DNA of 31,142 bases from Candidatus Melainabacteria bacterium (GCA_028817775.1 JAPPOW010000053.1:12277-43418); one strand, 5' to 3'. Shown: positions 14,286-22,612, counted from the stretch's first letter. The notes: generated by a model not told the origin, from the letters alone. A program made the numbers and translations.

Positions 14286-15446
14286 CTAAACTAATTCTAT
14301 AGCAGTCGCAATCCCCTGCCCAAAGCCAACACACATAGTGAGAAGCCCACGCTTCTTACCTGATCTTTCTAATTCATTCACTAAGGTGGTTAGTATACGA
14401 GCACCAGAACATCCTAGTGGGTGTCCGATAGCAATCGCGCCACCATTAACATTAACTTTCTCAAGTGGAACTTTAAGTTCTTGCGCGCAAGCAAGCACTA
14501 CGGAAGCAAATGCTTCATTGATTTCAAATAGATCAAAGTCATCAACTCCAAGTCCAGTCTTCTCAAATAATTTATTTACCGCAGGGATAGGACCAGTAAG
14601 CTGCATCTCTGGATCAGAACCAACTACTACTGTCTTGATTATTTTGGCTCTTGGTTTAAGGTTATATTTTTTGAGTGCTGCTTCACTTGCTAGTAATACT
14701 GCAGATGCCCCATCAGTGATTTGGCTCGCGCTTGCTGCTGTAACCACACCGTCATCTTTGAATGGAGTAGCAAGACTTGCCATTTTTTCTTTGTCGACAG
14801 ATCCTCTAATACCTTCATCCTTAGTTGCTGGTCCAGCAGGAGTCTCTACAGCAACGATTTCCTTATCAAAGTAGCCCTCTGACTGTGCTTTAAAGGCTTT
14901 GGCGTGAGATTCAATACTAAAATCATCAAGCTGGTCACGAGTAAATCCCCACTTCTCAGCAATCATCTCAGCAGACTGTCCCATTGATTTGATTTGGTAT
15001 TTTGATAAATAAGTTTGAGCTAAAGTTGTATCTTGGTTTGGTGACATTGGAAGTGGCATACCATCAATTCCCATTGGCGCTCTGCCCATATGTTCAATTC
15101 CACCAGCGATAAGTAGATCAGCATCACCAGCACGAATCGCTTGCGAAGCCATTTCTACAGTTTGCATACCAGAGCTGCACATGCGGTTAACTTGCACACC
15201 TGGTACTGATTCATCAAGAACTAGAAGCGAAATGATTCTGGCGATATTCATTCCTTGTTCACCAACAGGAGTCACGCAACCATAAATCAGATCCTCAATT
15301 GCTTTGGGATCTAATTTATTTCTTTCTACCAATGCTTTAACTGGAACTGCTCCAAGATCGGCAGGGTGAACTTCTGATAAAGAACAACCAGGTTTTGATC
15401 TACCCATTGGTGTTCTTACTAAATCAACAATATATGCTTCGCTCAT
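14286..15446 (-). CDS. Thiolase (acetyl-CoA acetyltransferase / 3-ketoacyl-CoA thiolase)
   Basis: 386 aa, full-length thiolase. The acylated nucleophile is C90 in NRMCSSGMQT, with NEAFAS, H342 in GHPLGCSGAR, and the acid/base C372 in CVGFGQG. The sequence is of the degradative/biosynthetic thiolase II superfamily; the GMNIAR and EHMGRAPMG segments resemble FadA-like 3-ketoacyl-CoA thiolases, but substrate length cannot be settled here. No hydratase/dehydrogenase (fadB) partner is adjacent. A TATAAG box sits 6 nt before the ATG at 15446. Confidence 0.93.
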   Translation of the reverse strand: MSEAYIVDLVRTPMGRSKPGCSLSEVHPADLGAVPVKALVERNKLDPKAIEDLIYGCVTPVGEQGMNIARIISLLVLDESVPGVQVNRMCSSGMQTVEMASQAIRAGDADLLIAGGIEHMGRAPMGIDGMPLPMSPNQDTTLAQTYLSKYQIKSMGQSAEMIAEKWGFTRDQLDDFSIESHAKAFKAQSEGYFDKEIVAVETPAGPATKDEGIRGSVDKEKMASLATPFKDDGVVTAASASQITDGASAVLLASEAALKKYNLKPRAKIIKTVVVGSDPEMQLTGPIPAVNKLFEKTGLGVDDFDLFEINEAFASVVLACAQELKVPLEKVNVNGGAIAIGHPLGCSGARILTTLVNELERSGKKRGLLTMCVGFGQGIATAIELV

Positions 15447-15452
15447 ATAGAA

Positions 15453-15458
15453 CTTATA
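15453..15458 (-). promoter_or_regulatory. Possible -10 box of the thiolase gene
   Basis: On the minus strand, TATAAG lies 6 nt before the ATG. The last base deviates from consensus, but the spacing matches the other genes. Confidence 0.4.
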
Positions 15459-15473
15459 CCCAGCTCACAACTA

Positions 15474-15482
15474 TGTGGATAA
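15474..15482 (-). promoter_or_regulatory. Single consensus DnaA box
   Basis: The minus strand reads TTATCCACA, a perfect DnaA-box consensus, between the divergent thiolase and CBS genes. No cluster of boxes or AT-rich unwinding tract accompanies it, so an origin is not supported; DnaA-linked transcription control is possible, as is chance. Confidence 0.35.
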
Positions 15483-15517
15483 TACGCGTCACTTCCGGGT
15501 TGTAACGCCGTAACGCT

Positions 15518-15546
15518 TTGTCATGACACTTTTGCAATGCTATAAT
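15518..15546 (+). promoter_or_regulatory. Sigma70-type promoter of the CBS gene
   Basis: TTGTCA (15518-15523), a 17-nt spacer, TG-C and TATAAT (15541-15546). It is the best complete promoter in the window. The ATG follows after 11 nt. Confidence 0.75.
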
Positions 15547-15557
15547 TGCTATCACTT

Positions 15558-16091
15558 ATGAGCGCAGATTACATTGACGAAGAATTACAAATCATGGAAG
15601 AGGACCAGTCTAACTCGGCAAATATTGCTGCAGGTATTGATATTGATGATCCTATTAGTAGTTTAAGTTTAGTACCAATTGAATCAGTCCAAACTGGTAC
15701 GAGTTTGCAAGATGTAATTGAACTACTTAATCAAAAGAATATGGGTTGCGTTACTATCACAGACTCAAGTGGTGACAACACAGTTGGGATTTTCACGGAG
15801 CGCGATATTTTACGTAGAGTCATCGCCAAAGATTTAGATTTAGGCAAGGAGTTAATTGATAACTATATGACCAAAAACCCAGAGCTGCTTACCGAAGATG
15901 ATCCGATTGCTTTTGCTCTTAATAGAATGTCAGACGGTGGTTACAGACATATTCCAATTACAAGAAATGGCAAAGTTAAGTTTATGCTTTCAGTCAAAGA
16001 TATAGTTGATCAGATTGCTTTCACTTATAGAAAGAAAATTTTGAATCTTCCACCAAATTTGAAGCAGACTACAAGTCAGTATGGTGGTTAA
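15558..16091 (+). CDS. Tandem CBS-domain protein
   Basis: 177 aa. An acidic N-terminal stretch of ~35 residues is followed by two CBS motifs: about 40-95 (SVQTGTSLQDVIELLNQKNMGCVTI ending VGIFTERDIL) and 105-160 (YMTKNPELLTEDDPIAFALNRM, YRHIPITRNGK, FMLSVKDIVD). A pair forms a Bateman module that binds adenosine nucleotides such as AMP or ATP. There is no catalytic or DNA-binding domain, so it is probably a stand-alone energy-sensing regulator. ATG 15558 is preferred to the TTG at 15546, which overlaps the -10 box. It converges on mutL. Confidence 0.88.
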   Translation: MSADYIDEELQIMEEDQSNSANIAAGIDIDDPISSLSLVPIESVQTGTSLQDVIELLNQKNMGCVTITDSSGDNTVGIFTERDILRRVIAKDLDLGKELIDNYMTKNPELLTEDDPIAFALNRMSDGGYRHIPITRNGKVKFMLSVKDIVDQIAFTYRKKILNLPPNLKQTTSQYGG

Positions 16092-16156
16092 ACTGACTTA
16101 TGATCAGGTTTGATGATCTTAAATCGCAACTTAATACAATTGGGCAAAGAAAGCTA

Positions 16157-17947
16157 TCACTTCGGCTGGCTGATAGTTAAGCCACCAATTTCTAATAAAT
16201 TTTTCTGCCAACTATTGACTCGCATTGGAGTCCAAGTCTTAGTTGCTAAACTATCAGACTTCTTGATATTACATTCCTGGCAACATGCATATAGATTGCG
16301 TGAATCAAGGTTTAACTCTGGGGCTTTAGATGCTGCTTGATGATGATCGTAACTTGCAAGGTGAGCATTAAGTTCTTGTGGATCACTGCACTTAGCCAGT
16401 GATTCTTTAACTAGTTCAGGATGCAACAAAGCCTTGCCACAATAGACGCAGCTATAGTTATCCCGCTGCCAGATTTCTTCAAGCTGGCTAAGTTTTGGCT
16501 TAGCTTGTGGTCTTGATCTAAGCTCAGCTTTGGGTTTAGAGAAATTAGCCTGCAATTGCTGGCGCTCAAGGATTTGATCTCCCAGCTCATGCAAGAAGCC
16601 TAAATATTTATCCTTGAGCCAACTCTCACCAATAAAGTCACCACGCATCAAAACCGATTGCTTGTCATTCTTGCAAACAATTTCAAAACTAGTTTTGTTA
16701 CCAAGTGAGTCCATCACTGTCTCTAAATTAGTGCCATTGACTACTGAAATATCAAGCGAACCAAAACGCGACACAAATTTACGCCCTTCTGAACTTAATT
16801 TCTCTGTATTGCTTTGAACTGGAGCCTTGAATTCAAATTGTTTCAAGTTTGGACGCTCAACGGGTGCCCGTTCCACTATTGGCTCAGTGGTATCAATTGG
16901 CACAAAACTTGATTGCCGAGTTTGATGTTCTTGAAAGCTTGGCTGAAAACTTTGCTGGCTGTCATAACGATCATCAGCAAGAGCCTTGCTGACAGCATCA
17001 CCCACTAGGCTATATATTTTGTTAGTGTCGCGGTACTTAAGCTCCTTCTTATTAGGATGAACATTAACATCGACATCGCCCTTGTCCAGTGTCAGTTGCA
17101 CTACTGCAATTGGATGTTTGCCCGGCGGCAAGAGTTCTCTATAAACTGCTTCAAGCGCACTGCGCAAGATATAGCAACTTACATATCTACCATTAACAAT
17201 AGTAAAAATACCGCGTTTGTCAGAGCGAGTGATATGCAATTGAGAACTAAAACCAGTCACTTGAATACCATTGCGCTCCATCTTCAGTTCAAGCATGCCT
17301 TCAGAGATTGACTCAGAGAATATTTCACCAAGGCAAGTTTGCAGCTTAGCGCTGCCTGAAGTTTTGAGCACAGTCCGTTCATCAATAGTAAGTGACAGTG
17401 CTACTTGAGTATTGGTCAAAGCCAAACCTCGTACTAGGTCAACTACTAAATTACGTTCTTTATTACTTGATTTAAGAAACTTTAAGCGTGCTGGAGTATT
17501 GAAAAATAAATCATCAACAATAATCTTGGTACCAGTCGCTGCTCCAGCCTGACTCATTTCTTGTTGATCATTTTCGATATAGATTTTAGAGGCGTGATCA
17601 TCCTCAGCTCGCTTGCTAATACAAGTGAGCCTAGAGACAGCAGCTATACTAGCTAAGGCTTCACCACGAAAACCTTGAGTAGCTAGGCTATAAAGATCTT
17701 CAATTGCACGTAGCTTACTAGTTGCATGACGCTTAAAAGCTAGCTCCAAATCTTGGGTACTCATACCCGAACCATTGTCGACAACTTGAATTTTGAGCAG
17801 TTGCTTGCTTAAAGTGATGTCAACTCGACTAGCACCAGCATCAATACTATTCTCAACCAGTTCTTTAATAATAGAACTAGGCCCCTCAACAACTTCACCA
17901 GCTGCAATTTGGTTTGCTATATGTTCAGGCAGAATTTGAATAGCCAC
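16157..17947 (-). CDS. mutL: MutL-like mismatch-repair ATPase with C-terminal HNH nuclease domain
   Basis: 596 aa in one uninterrupted frame. Residues 1-322 are a normal MutL GHKL ATPase and transducer region: E32/N33 in ELVENSIDAGA, D57 in VDNGSGM, QGFRGEALASI (91-101), ATGTKIIVDDLFFNTPAR and DVNVHPNKKEL. A variable linker and an 80-residue globular piece of unknown type (~386-465) follow. After a basic linker comes an HNH domain (~489-575): C500 and C503 (YSCVYCG), D534-H535-H536, N551 in RNLYACC, C556 and C559-N560 (CQECN). The metal-binding DQHAxxER-type C-terminal endonuclease domain of ordinary MutL is not present. Starting at GTG 17947, it has its own TATAAT 6 nt upstream, in the 21-nt gap after clpB. 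The HNH may provide strand nicking (inference). Confidence 0.93.
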   Translation of the reverse strand: MAIQILPEHIANQIAAGEVVEGPSSIIKELVENSIDAGASRVDITLSKQLLKIQVVDNGSGMSTQDLELAFKRHATSKLRAIEDLYSLATQGFRGEALASIAAVSRLTCISKRAEDDHASKIYIENDQQEMSQAGAATGTKIIVDDLFFNTPARLKFLKSSNKERNLVVDLVRGLALTNTQVALSLTIDERTVLKTSGSAKLQTCLGEIFSESISEGMLELKMERNGIQVTGFSSQLHITRSDKRGIFTIVNGRYVSCYILRSALEAVYRELLPPGKHPIAVVQLTLDKGDVDVNVHPNKKELKYRDTNKIYSLVGDAVSKALADDRYDSQQSFQPSFQEHQTRQSSFVPIDTTEPIVERAPVERPNLKQFEFKAPVQSNTEKLSSEGRKFVSRFGSLDISVVNGTNLETVMDSLGNKTSFEIVCKNDKQSVLMRGDFIGESWLKDKYLGFLHELGDQILERQQLQANFSKPKAELRSRPQAKPKLSQLEEIWQRDNYSCVYCGKALLHPELVKESLAKCSDPQELNAHLASYDHHQAASKAPELNLDSRNLYACCQECNIKKSDSLATKTWTPMRVNSWQKNLLEIGGLTISQPK

Positions 17948-17953
17948 AAGATA

Positions 17954-17959
17954 ATTATA
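17954..17959 (-). promoter_or_regulatory. -10 box of mutL
   Basis: On the minus strand, TATAAT ends 6 nt before the GTG at 17947, giving a leaderless GTG start. The clpB stop lies 10 nt further upstream. Confidence 0.6.
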
Positions 17960-17968
17960 ACTTGTAGG

Positions 17969-20602
17969 CTAATTTACTTTAAACTCAAAATCATCACCAA
18001 AATCAACAGTAACTTTGGAGTTCTCTGGCAGCTTACCAGCCAAGATCATATTAGCCAATTCATTCTCTATACGGCTCTGGATGACACGCTTGACCGGACG
18101 AGCGCCAAAACTTGGATCATAGCCAATGATACCCAATTGCTCGAGAGCGTAATCACTAAGTTCAAGCTCAATTTTCTTCTCTTTGAGACGCTCTTCAAGT
18201 CCGCGCATTTGAATCTTGACTATATCCTTCATCAAACCAAGCTTAAGTGGAGAGAAAATTATAATCTCATCAATCCGGTTTAAGAACTCCGGACGGAAAT
18301 GATCCTTCATCATAGTCTGGATTTCTTCCTTGATATGCTCCTTACGGTTCTCTTCGCTAGCTGGCTCCTCACCATCTACTTTGAAACCATTGTGTAATTG
18401 CTTCTCAATAATGAACTGACTGCCAAAATTAGAAGTCATAATGATCAGTGTGTTTTTGAAGTCTACTTTCTTACCGCGACCATCAGTAAGACGTCCATCA
18501 TCAAGTACTTGCAGCAAAACATTAGAGACATCAGGATGTGCTTTTTCAAACTCATCAAGTAAAATGATTGAATAAGGCTTACGGCGCACTGCTTCAGTCA
18601 ACTGCCCGCCCTCTTCGTAACCAACATAGCCTGGAGGCGCACCAATCAGACGAGCAACACTATGCTCTTCTTGGTACTCAGACATATCAATTCTGACCAT
18701 CGCTGAATCATCGTCAAACAAAGCTTCAGCCAGAGCTTTGCAAAGCTCAGTCTTACCAACACCTGTTGGTCCTAAGAACATAAATGAAGCAATTGGTTTA
18801 TTAGGATTAGCCAATCCTGCACGAGAGCGCTTGACAGCTTCAGCCACTGACTTAACAGCATCCTCTTGTCCCTTGACTCGCTTCTCAAGTTCAGCCTCAA
18901 GATTAATTAGTTTCTCTGACTCTTCAGCCAGTAACTTGGTTACTGGTACTCCAGTCCAGCGAGCCACAATCTCAGCAATCTCTTCTTCATTAATTTCTTC
19001 TTTGAGTAATGATTTTTTATCACCACCACTATCAGCAGTCTCAAGTTGTTTCTCAAGCTCAAGCAAAGTACCAAACTTCAATTCAGCGGCTCGTTGCAAA
19101 TCAGCCTTGCGCTCAGCATCCTCAATTTGAGCTTTGCAATCTTCAATCTTTTGTTTAATTTCTTTGACACCAACAATTGAAGATTTCTCTGCCTGCCATT
19201 GAGCTCGCAAAGTCTCAGCCTTCTCACTCAAATCCTTAAGCTCAGTCTCAAGATCATCCAATCTTTCTTTACTTTCTTTTTTGTCAGACTCAGCCTTAAG
19301 TGCTTCTTTCTCAATTTTGAGCTGCATGATCTTACGGTCAAGCGCGTCAAGCTCCTGCGGCGAAGAATCAATCTCCACCCGCACTTTAGCCGTAGCCTCG
19401 TCAATCAAATCAATTGCTTTATCTGGTAGAAATCTATCAGCAATATAGCGGTGTGAGAGTTTAGCAGCAGCAACAATTGCGTTGTCCATTATGCGCACAC
19501 CATGATGCGCCTCATACTTCTCCTTGAGACCACGCAAGATTGAAATTGTTTCTTCAACACTAGGTTCATCCACCAAGACCATTTGGAAACGGCGCTCCAA
19601 AGCTGAATCTTTCTCAATATGCTGGCGGTACTCATCAAGAGTAGTAGCACCAATACAATGCAATTCACCACGAGCGAGTGCTGGCTTAAGCAAGTTACTA
19701 GCATCCATGGCTCCATCAGTAGCACCTGCGCCAACAACTGTGTGCAACTCATCAACGAATAAGACGATCTCACCTTCTGAATCTTGCACTTCTTTCAGTA
19801 CTGCTTTGAGACGTTCCTCAAACTCACCACGGAATTTAGCACCAGCGATCAGCGCCCCCATATCAAGCTCGATTACTTTTTTGTCCTTAAGACCTTCAGG
19901 TACATCTTTATTGATAATTCTTTGCGCCAAACCTTCTGCTATAGCGGTCTTGCCGACCCCTGGAGGACCAACCAAGACTGGATTATTCTTACGGCGACGT
20001 GATAGTACTTGAATCACCCGACGAATTTCTTCATCACGCCCAATCACTGGATCAAGCTTACCCTCAGCTGCAATTTCAGTAAGATCCTTACCATATTTCT
20101 TAAGCGCGTCCATAGTCGCCTCTGGATCATCAGAAGTCACTCGCTGTCCCTTGCGTGATTCAGCGATTGCCTTGCGCACCGAATTAGCACTTAAACCAAA
20201 ACTCTTGAGTACTTTAGGTAAATCACCACCGACATCAAAGGAAGCTAATAAAATATGTTCAAGTGACACAAAATCATCTTGCATACCATTAGCCAAAGTC
20301 TGAGCTTGTTTGAATAATTTCTCTGATTCTGGAGTGATAGCTAAACTACCACTAGCTACTGACACTGCACTAGCCTTAGGTTTGGATTTGAGTACTGATT
20401 TAAGTTTCTCGCTCAGCTCACTAAGTGAAACTTTATGCTGCTCCAAGATCTTGAAGAAAACCGTGTTCTTAATATCATCTAATAAACAAATTGACGCCAT
20501 CAAATGTTCAGGCTCGAGTGCGGCATGGTCCAAAGTCTTGAGTAGCTCTTGGCTATTCATCAGCGCGGTCTGGCAATTCTTAGTGAACTTACTGAAATCC
20601 AT
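17969..20602 (-). CDS. clpB: ATP-dependent disaggregase ClpB
   Basis: Hexameric AAA+ chaperone that pulls polypeptides out of aggregates together with DnaK. 877 aa, full length. Clp-N double repeat (1-145), AAA-1 with Walker A GPPGVGKT (212-219) and Walker B FVDE (D284-E285), then GARGEL-type pore and LERRFQ arginine-finger region. A coiled-coil middle domain (~400-525) is the feature separating ClpB from ClpC/ClpA. AAA-2 has GPTGVGKTEL, EYQEEHSVARLIGAPPGYVGYEEGG and SNFGSQ, and it ends with the D2-small domain. A TAAAAT box is 11 nt before the ATG. mutL follows after 21 nt but has its own promoter. Confidence 0.97.
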   Translation of the reverse strand: MDFSKFTKNCQTALMNSQELLKTLDHAALEPEHLMASICLLDDIKNTVFFKILEQHKVSLSELSEKLKSVLKSKPKASAVSVASGSLAITPESEKLFKQAQTLANGMQDDFVSLEHILLASFDVGGDLPKVLKSFGLSANSVRKAIAESRKGQRVTSDDPEATMDALKKYGKDLTEIAAEGKLDPVIGRDEEIRRVIQVLSRRRKNNPVLVGPPGVGKTAIAEGLAQRIINKDVPEGLKDKKVIELDMGALIAGAKFRGEFEERLKAVLKEVQDSEGEIVLFVDELHTVVGAGATDGAMDASNLLKPALARGELHCIGATTLDEYRQHIEKDSALERRFQMVLVDEPSVEETISILRGLKEKYEAHHGVRIMDNAIVAAAKLSHRYIADRFLPDKAIDLIDEATAKVRVEIDSSPQELDALDRKIMQLKIEKEALKAESDKKESKERLDDLETELKDLSEKAETLRAQWQAEKSSIVGVKEIKQKIEDCKAQIEDAERKADLQRAAELKFGTLLELEKQLETADSGGDKKSLLKEEINEEEIAEIVARWTGVPVTKLLAEESEKLINLEAELEKRVKGQEDAVKSVAEAVKRSRAGLANPNKPIASFMFLGPTGVGKTELCKALAEALFDDDSAMVRIDMSEYQEEHSVARLIGAPPGYVGYEEGGQLTEAVRRKPYSIILLDEFEKAHPDVSNVLLQVLDDGRLTDGRGKKVDFKNTLIIMTSNFGSQFIIEKQLHNGFKVDGEEPASEENRKEHIKEEIQTMMKDHFRPEFLNRIDEIIIFSPLKLGLMKDIVKIQMRGLEERLKEKKIELELSDYALEQLGIIGYDPSFGARPVKRVIQSRIENELANMILAGKLPENSKVTVDFGDDFEFKVN

Positions 20603-20613
20603 AATGGCTATTT

Positions 20614-20619
20614 ATTTTA
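20614..20619 (-). promoter_or_regulatory. Possible -10 box of clpB
   Basis: On the minus strand, TAAAAT is 11 nt before the ATG at 20602. No heat-shock sigma motif or CIRCE operator is evident. Confidence 0.35.
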
Positions 20620-20683
20620 TCCCACCTAACACTTATATTCACAGGACTAGAAGCGTCATAACGAGATTATCTTTAAAGCAATA

Positions 20684-21559
20684 TTAAACCTTCAGGGTTC
20701 TACTTAATACCCATGAGTAAATTGCGCTTACAAGCACAGCAAGTAAAGTTCCAAGCCAAACTCCATAGGCAGCAAAACTAAAATGAGCCACAGCAGCGTA
20801 AACAACTAGAGTAGAAATTCCTATTGGGGTAGCTTTGAAAAAACAGAATAGATCTTGGTAGTCATAGTAATAATGAATGATGCTCATTGAGGCCATGAAG
20901 GCCGCCGGAAACATTGCCATCACCCCACCCCAAAATGGTCCGAGCTGCGAGCCAATATAGACGGTAGTAGCCACCATCAGACCAGCAAAGCAAGCTCTAG
21001 CAATTTGTTGAGCTGCTGTGTAATGAATCGTTTCAACTACTTTGGTTTTACTGCAGCCACGTTGAATTAGTTTATGGTTGATCGCTGCAAATACCACAAA
21101 AATCAAAAGTGAAAGTTTTAGATTATCAAATCGATAAATCGCCAAAGGTAAACTTAGCAGTAACCAAACAGCACACGCAAGCACTGAGCTCAAGGCAATC
21201 AAAATTATTTTCTGCCCCTTGTTTAATTTTCTACCAACAAATACTTGCTTAAACGCTTGCCACCAATTCTCAGGCTTGGCAAAAAACAAGCGATACAAGT
21301 ACTTTGCTATATATATGTAGGCCGTAATAAAAATTAGTGAGAAACCCAGTGGTGCCGGGATCACTGGTAGCAGTTGTTTAAACTGATCTTCAGTCAAAAC
21401 TAAACCCAAGAAAAAATAATTAACAATGATTGTTGATGGTAGAGCTAAGACTATACCTGAAACTTGTTTAGGTACTTTCTCTGCAGCATATGCTTGCAGC
21501 GCAACCAAGCCGCCACCAAATATAAATGAAGCGATTAGTTTAGGGACAATGCTTTCCAT
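20684..21559 (-). CDS. Polytopic membrane protein with internal duplication
   Basis: 291 aa, about eight hydrophobic helices. Two halves look related. The first starts SFIFGGGLVALQAYAAEK and reaches GIVLALPSTIIVNYFFLG; the second starts CFAGLMVATTVYIGSQLG and reaches GGVMAMFPAAFMASMSII. Each has a small-residue helix, a short loop, then a Gly...Pro-(S/A) helix, a pattern typical of duplicated transporter folds. A basic loop (YRLFFAKPENWW to GRKLNKGQK) separates them. No signal peptide or known motif is recognised, and neither neighbour is functionally linked, so substrate is unknown. A TATAAA box lies 8 nt before the ATG. Confidence 0.75.
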   Translation of the reverse strand: MESIVPKLIASFIFGGGLVALQAYAAEKVPKQVSGIVLALPSTIIVNYFFLGLVLTEDQFKQLLPVIPAPLGFSLIFITAYIYIAKYLYRLFFAKPENWWQAFKQVFVGRKLNKGQKIILIALSSVLACAVWLLLSLPLAIYRFDNLKLSLLIFVVFAAINHKLIQRGCSKTKVVETIHYTAAQQIARACFAGLMVATTVYIGSQLGPFWGGVMAMFPAAFMASMSIIHYYYDYQDLFCFFKATPIGISTLVVYAAVAHFSFAAYGVWLGTLLAVLVSAIYSWVLSRTLKV

Positions 21560-21567
21560 TAAGTATA

Positions 21568-21573
21568 TTTATA
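21568..21573 (-). promoter_or_regulatory. Probable -10 box of the duplicated membrane protein gene
   Basis: On the minus strand, TATAAA stands 8 nt before the ATG at 21559. Confidence 0.45.
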
Positions 21574-21586
21574 CCCTATTTATAAG

Positions 21587-21727
21587 CAGACGGTCGCAAT
21601 GCTCCCTGCAGACGGAGCATAAGCTCCTGCAGATGGACTTCGTCCTGCAAGTCACACTGGTTATAACAGCAGCGAAGCGTATGCAGGAAGTGTAGCTTCC
21701 GTATGCAGGGAGCGTAGCGACCATCTG
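21587..21727 (+). repeat. Hairpin array C2
   Basis: Family C between two divergent genes. The outer arms CAGACGGTCGC (21587-21597) and GCGACCATCTG (21717-21727) are inverted repeats with one mismatch. Inner units are GGAGC-ataa-GCTCC (21614-21627), GGAC-ttc-GTCC (21635-21645) and GGAAG-tgtag-CTTCC (21686-21700), joined by CTGCA/ATGCAG spacers. Confidence 0.85.
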
Positions 21728-21758
21728 CCAAAACTGAGATCTATCAGTCCTAACTTGT

Positions 21759-21764
21759 TATAAT
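21759..21764 (+). promoter_or_regulatory. Extended -10 box of elbB
   Basis: TG-T-TATAAT, 7 nt before the ATG at 21772: a textbook example of the leaderless layout in this window. Confidence 0.7.
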
Positions 21765-21771
21765 TGCTTTT

Positions 21772-22455
21772 ATGAGTAAAAAAATTCTAGTTGTACTTGC
21801 AGGCTGCGGCGCCAAAGATGGAGCTGAAATCCATGAATCGGTACTGACCCTGCTAGCGATAGACAAGGCTGGAGCTAGCTACCAATGTGCTGCTCCCAAC
21901 AAAAATCAACATCATGTTATGAACTTCATTGACGATAGTGAGATGGATGAGGAGCGCAATGTAATGATTGAGTCTGCGCGCATCGCTAGAGGCAAAATTT
22001 CTGACTTAAGTCAAATAACAATGAAAGATTTTGATGCTGTTATTTTCCCAGGCGGATTTGGCGTAGCCAAAAATCTCTGTAGCTTTGCTTTTGATGGGGC
22101 AGAAGCTAGCATTGACCCAGAGGCTAAACGAATTATCCAAGAAGCTTACGAATTGCGTAAACCAATCGGTGCAATCTGCGTGGCGCCAGCCCTCATCGCA
22201 CTAGCGCTAGCTGAGAAAAATCCTGAGATCACTTTAACCTTAGGCACTGACTCTGGTCCCAATGGTGTGCTTGAAGCTATTGGCGTTAAAGCCAAAGAAT
22301 GTCTCACCACTTCATTGATTAGAGATGATGAGAACTTAATTGCTTCAAGTCCAGCTTATATGCACGGTAATTCAACTATCTCAGAACTGGAGCAAGGCAT
22401 CTCACAATGTGTCAAGGCAGTAATTGAGATGTGCCATCAGAAAGTTACAAACTAG
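21772..22455 (+). CDS. elbB: DJ-1/PfpI-family glyoxalase ElbB
   Basis: 227 aa. Matches the ElbB (isoprenoid biosynthesis glyoxalase) branch of the DJ-1/PfpI superfamily from its first residues: VVLAGCGAKDGAEIHESVLTL, then FIDDSEMDEERNVMIESARIARG, IFPGGFGVAKNL, and the nucleophile elbow AICVAP with its Cys. GTDSGPNGVLEAIG is also ElbB-specific. It is linked genetically to isoprenoid synthesis in E. coli and has weak glyoxalase activity there; its physiological role is unsettled. The final codons (KVTN-stop) lie inside a perfect 26-bp palindrome. Confidence 0.93.
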   Translation: MSKKILVVLAGCGAKDGAEIHESVLTLLAIDKAGASYQCAAPNKNQHHVMNFIDDSEMDEERNVMIESARIARGKISDLSQITMKDFDAVIFPGGFGVAKNLCSFAFDGAEASIDPEAKRIIQEAYELRKPIGAICVAPALIALALAEKNPEITLTLGTDSGPNGVLEAIGVKAKECLTTSLIRDDENLIASSPAYMHGNSTISELEQGISQCVKAVIEMCHQKVTN

Positions 22456-22466
22456 TTTGTAACTTT
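22441..22466. terminator. Perfect 26-bp palindrome over the elbB stop
   Basis: All 13 base pairs from 22441 to 22466 match (AAAGTTACAAACT and its complement). The last four elbB codons and the TAG are inside. No U-tract follows, so it is either a rho-independent-like hairpin, a protein-binding site, or the remnant of a repeat. It lies directly before array C3. Confidence 0.55.
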
Positions 22467-22473
22467 GGCATAC

Positions 22474-22591
22474 GGAGACTTTGTCTCCTGCAGACGCTCA
22501 CTGCAGATGCTTCGCTGCTTCTTTCAGTTAAAAAGCAGGGCGAAGCCCATATGCAGGGAGTGTAACGACCATCTGCAGCCAGTTTACTGGC
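22474..22591 (+). repeat. Hairpin array C3
   Basis: Family C between elbB and yebC. Units are GGAGAC-ttt-GTCTCC (22474-22488), GGGC-gaa-GCCC (22538-22548) and GCCAGT-tt-ACTGGC (22578-22591), with CTGCAG and CATATGCAG spacers. The AGGGAGTGTAACGACCATCTGC stretch equals the right end of C2 with two changes in its middle. Confidence 0.85.
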
Positions 22592-22612
22592 GTCTGCTGA
22601 ATTAAATTCTGA

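Noticed and set aside
14338..14874. 178-aa open frame opposite the thiolase gene
   Set aside because: Antisense to conserved catalytic segments of thiolase; low-complexity Ser/Ala/Pro composition.
15447..15557. Replication origin from the DnaA box
   Set aside because: Only one box, no AT-rich unwinding element and no dnaA, dnaN or rpmH nearby, even though yidD occurs elsewhere in the window.
16110..16340. Plus-strand frame opposite the HNH part of mutL, which might have meant that the HNH region is not coding on the minus strand
   Set aside because: The minus-strand frame contains all HNH residues in correct order, while the plus frame has no recognisable feature.
19524..20012. 162-aa open frame on the plus strand inside clpB
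   Set aside because: Antisense shadow of a strongly conserved gene; Ser/Arg-rich composition with no motif and no start signal.
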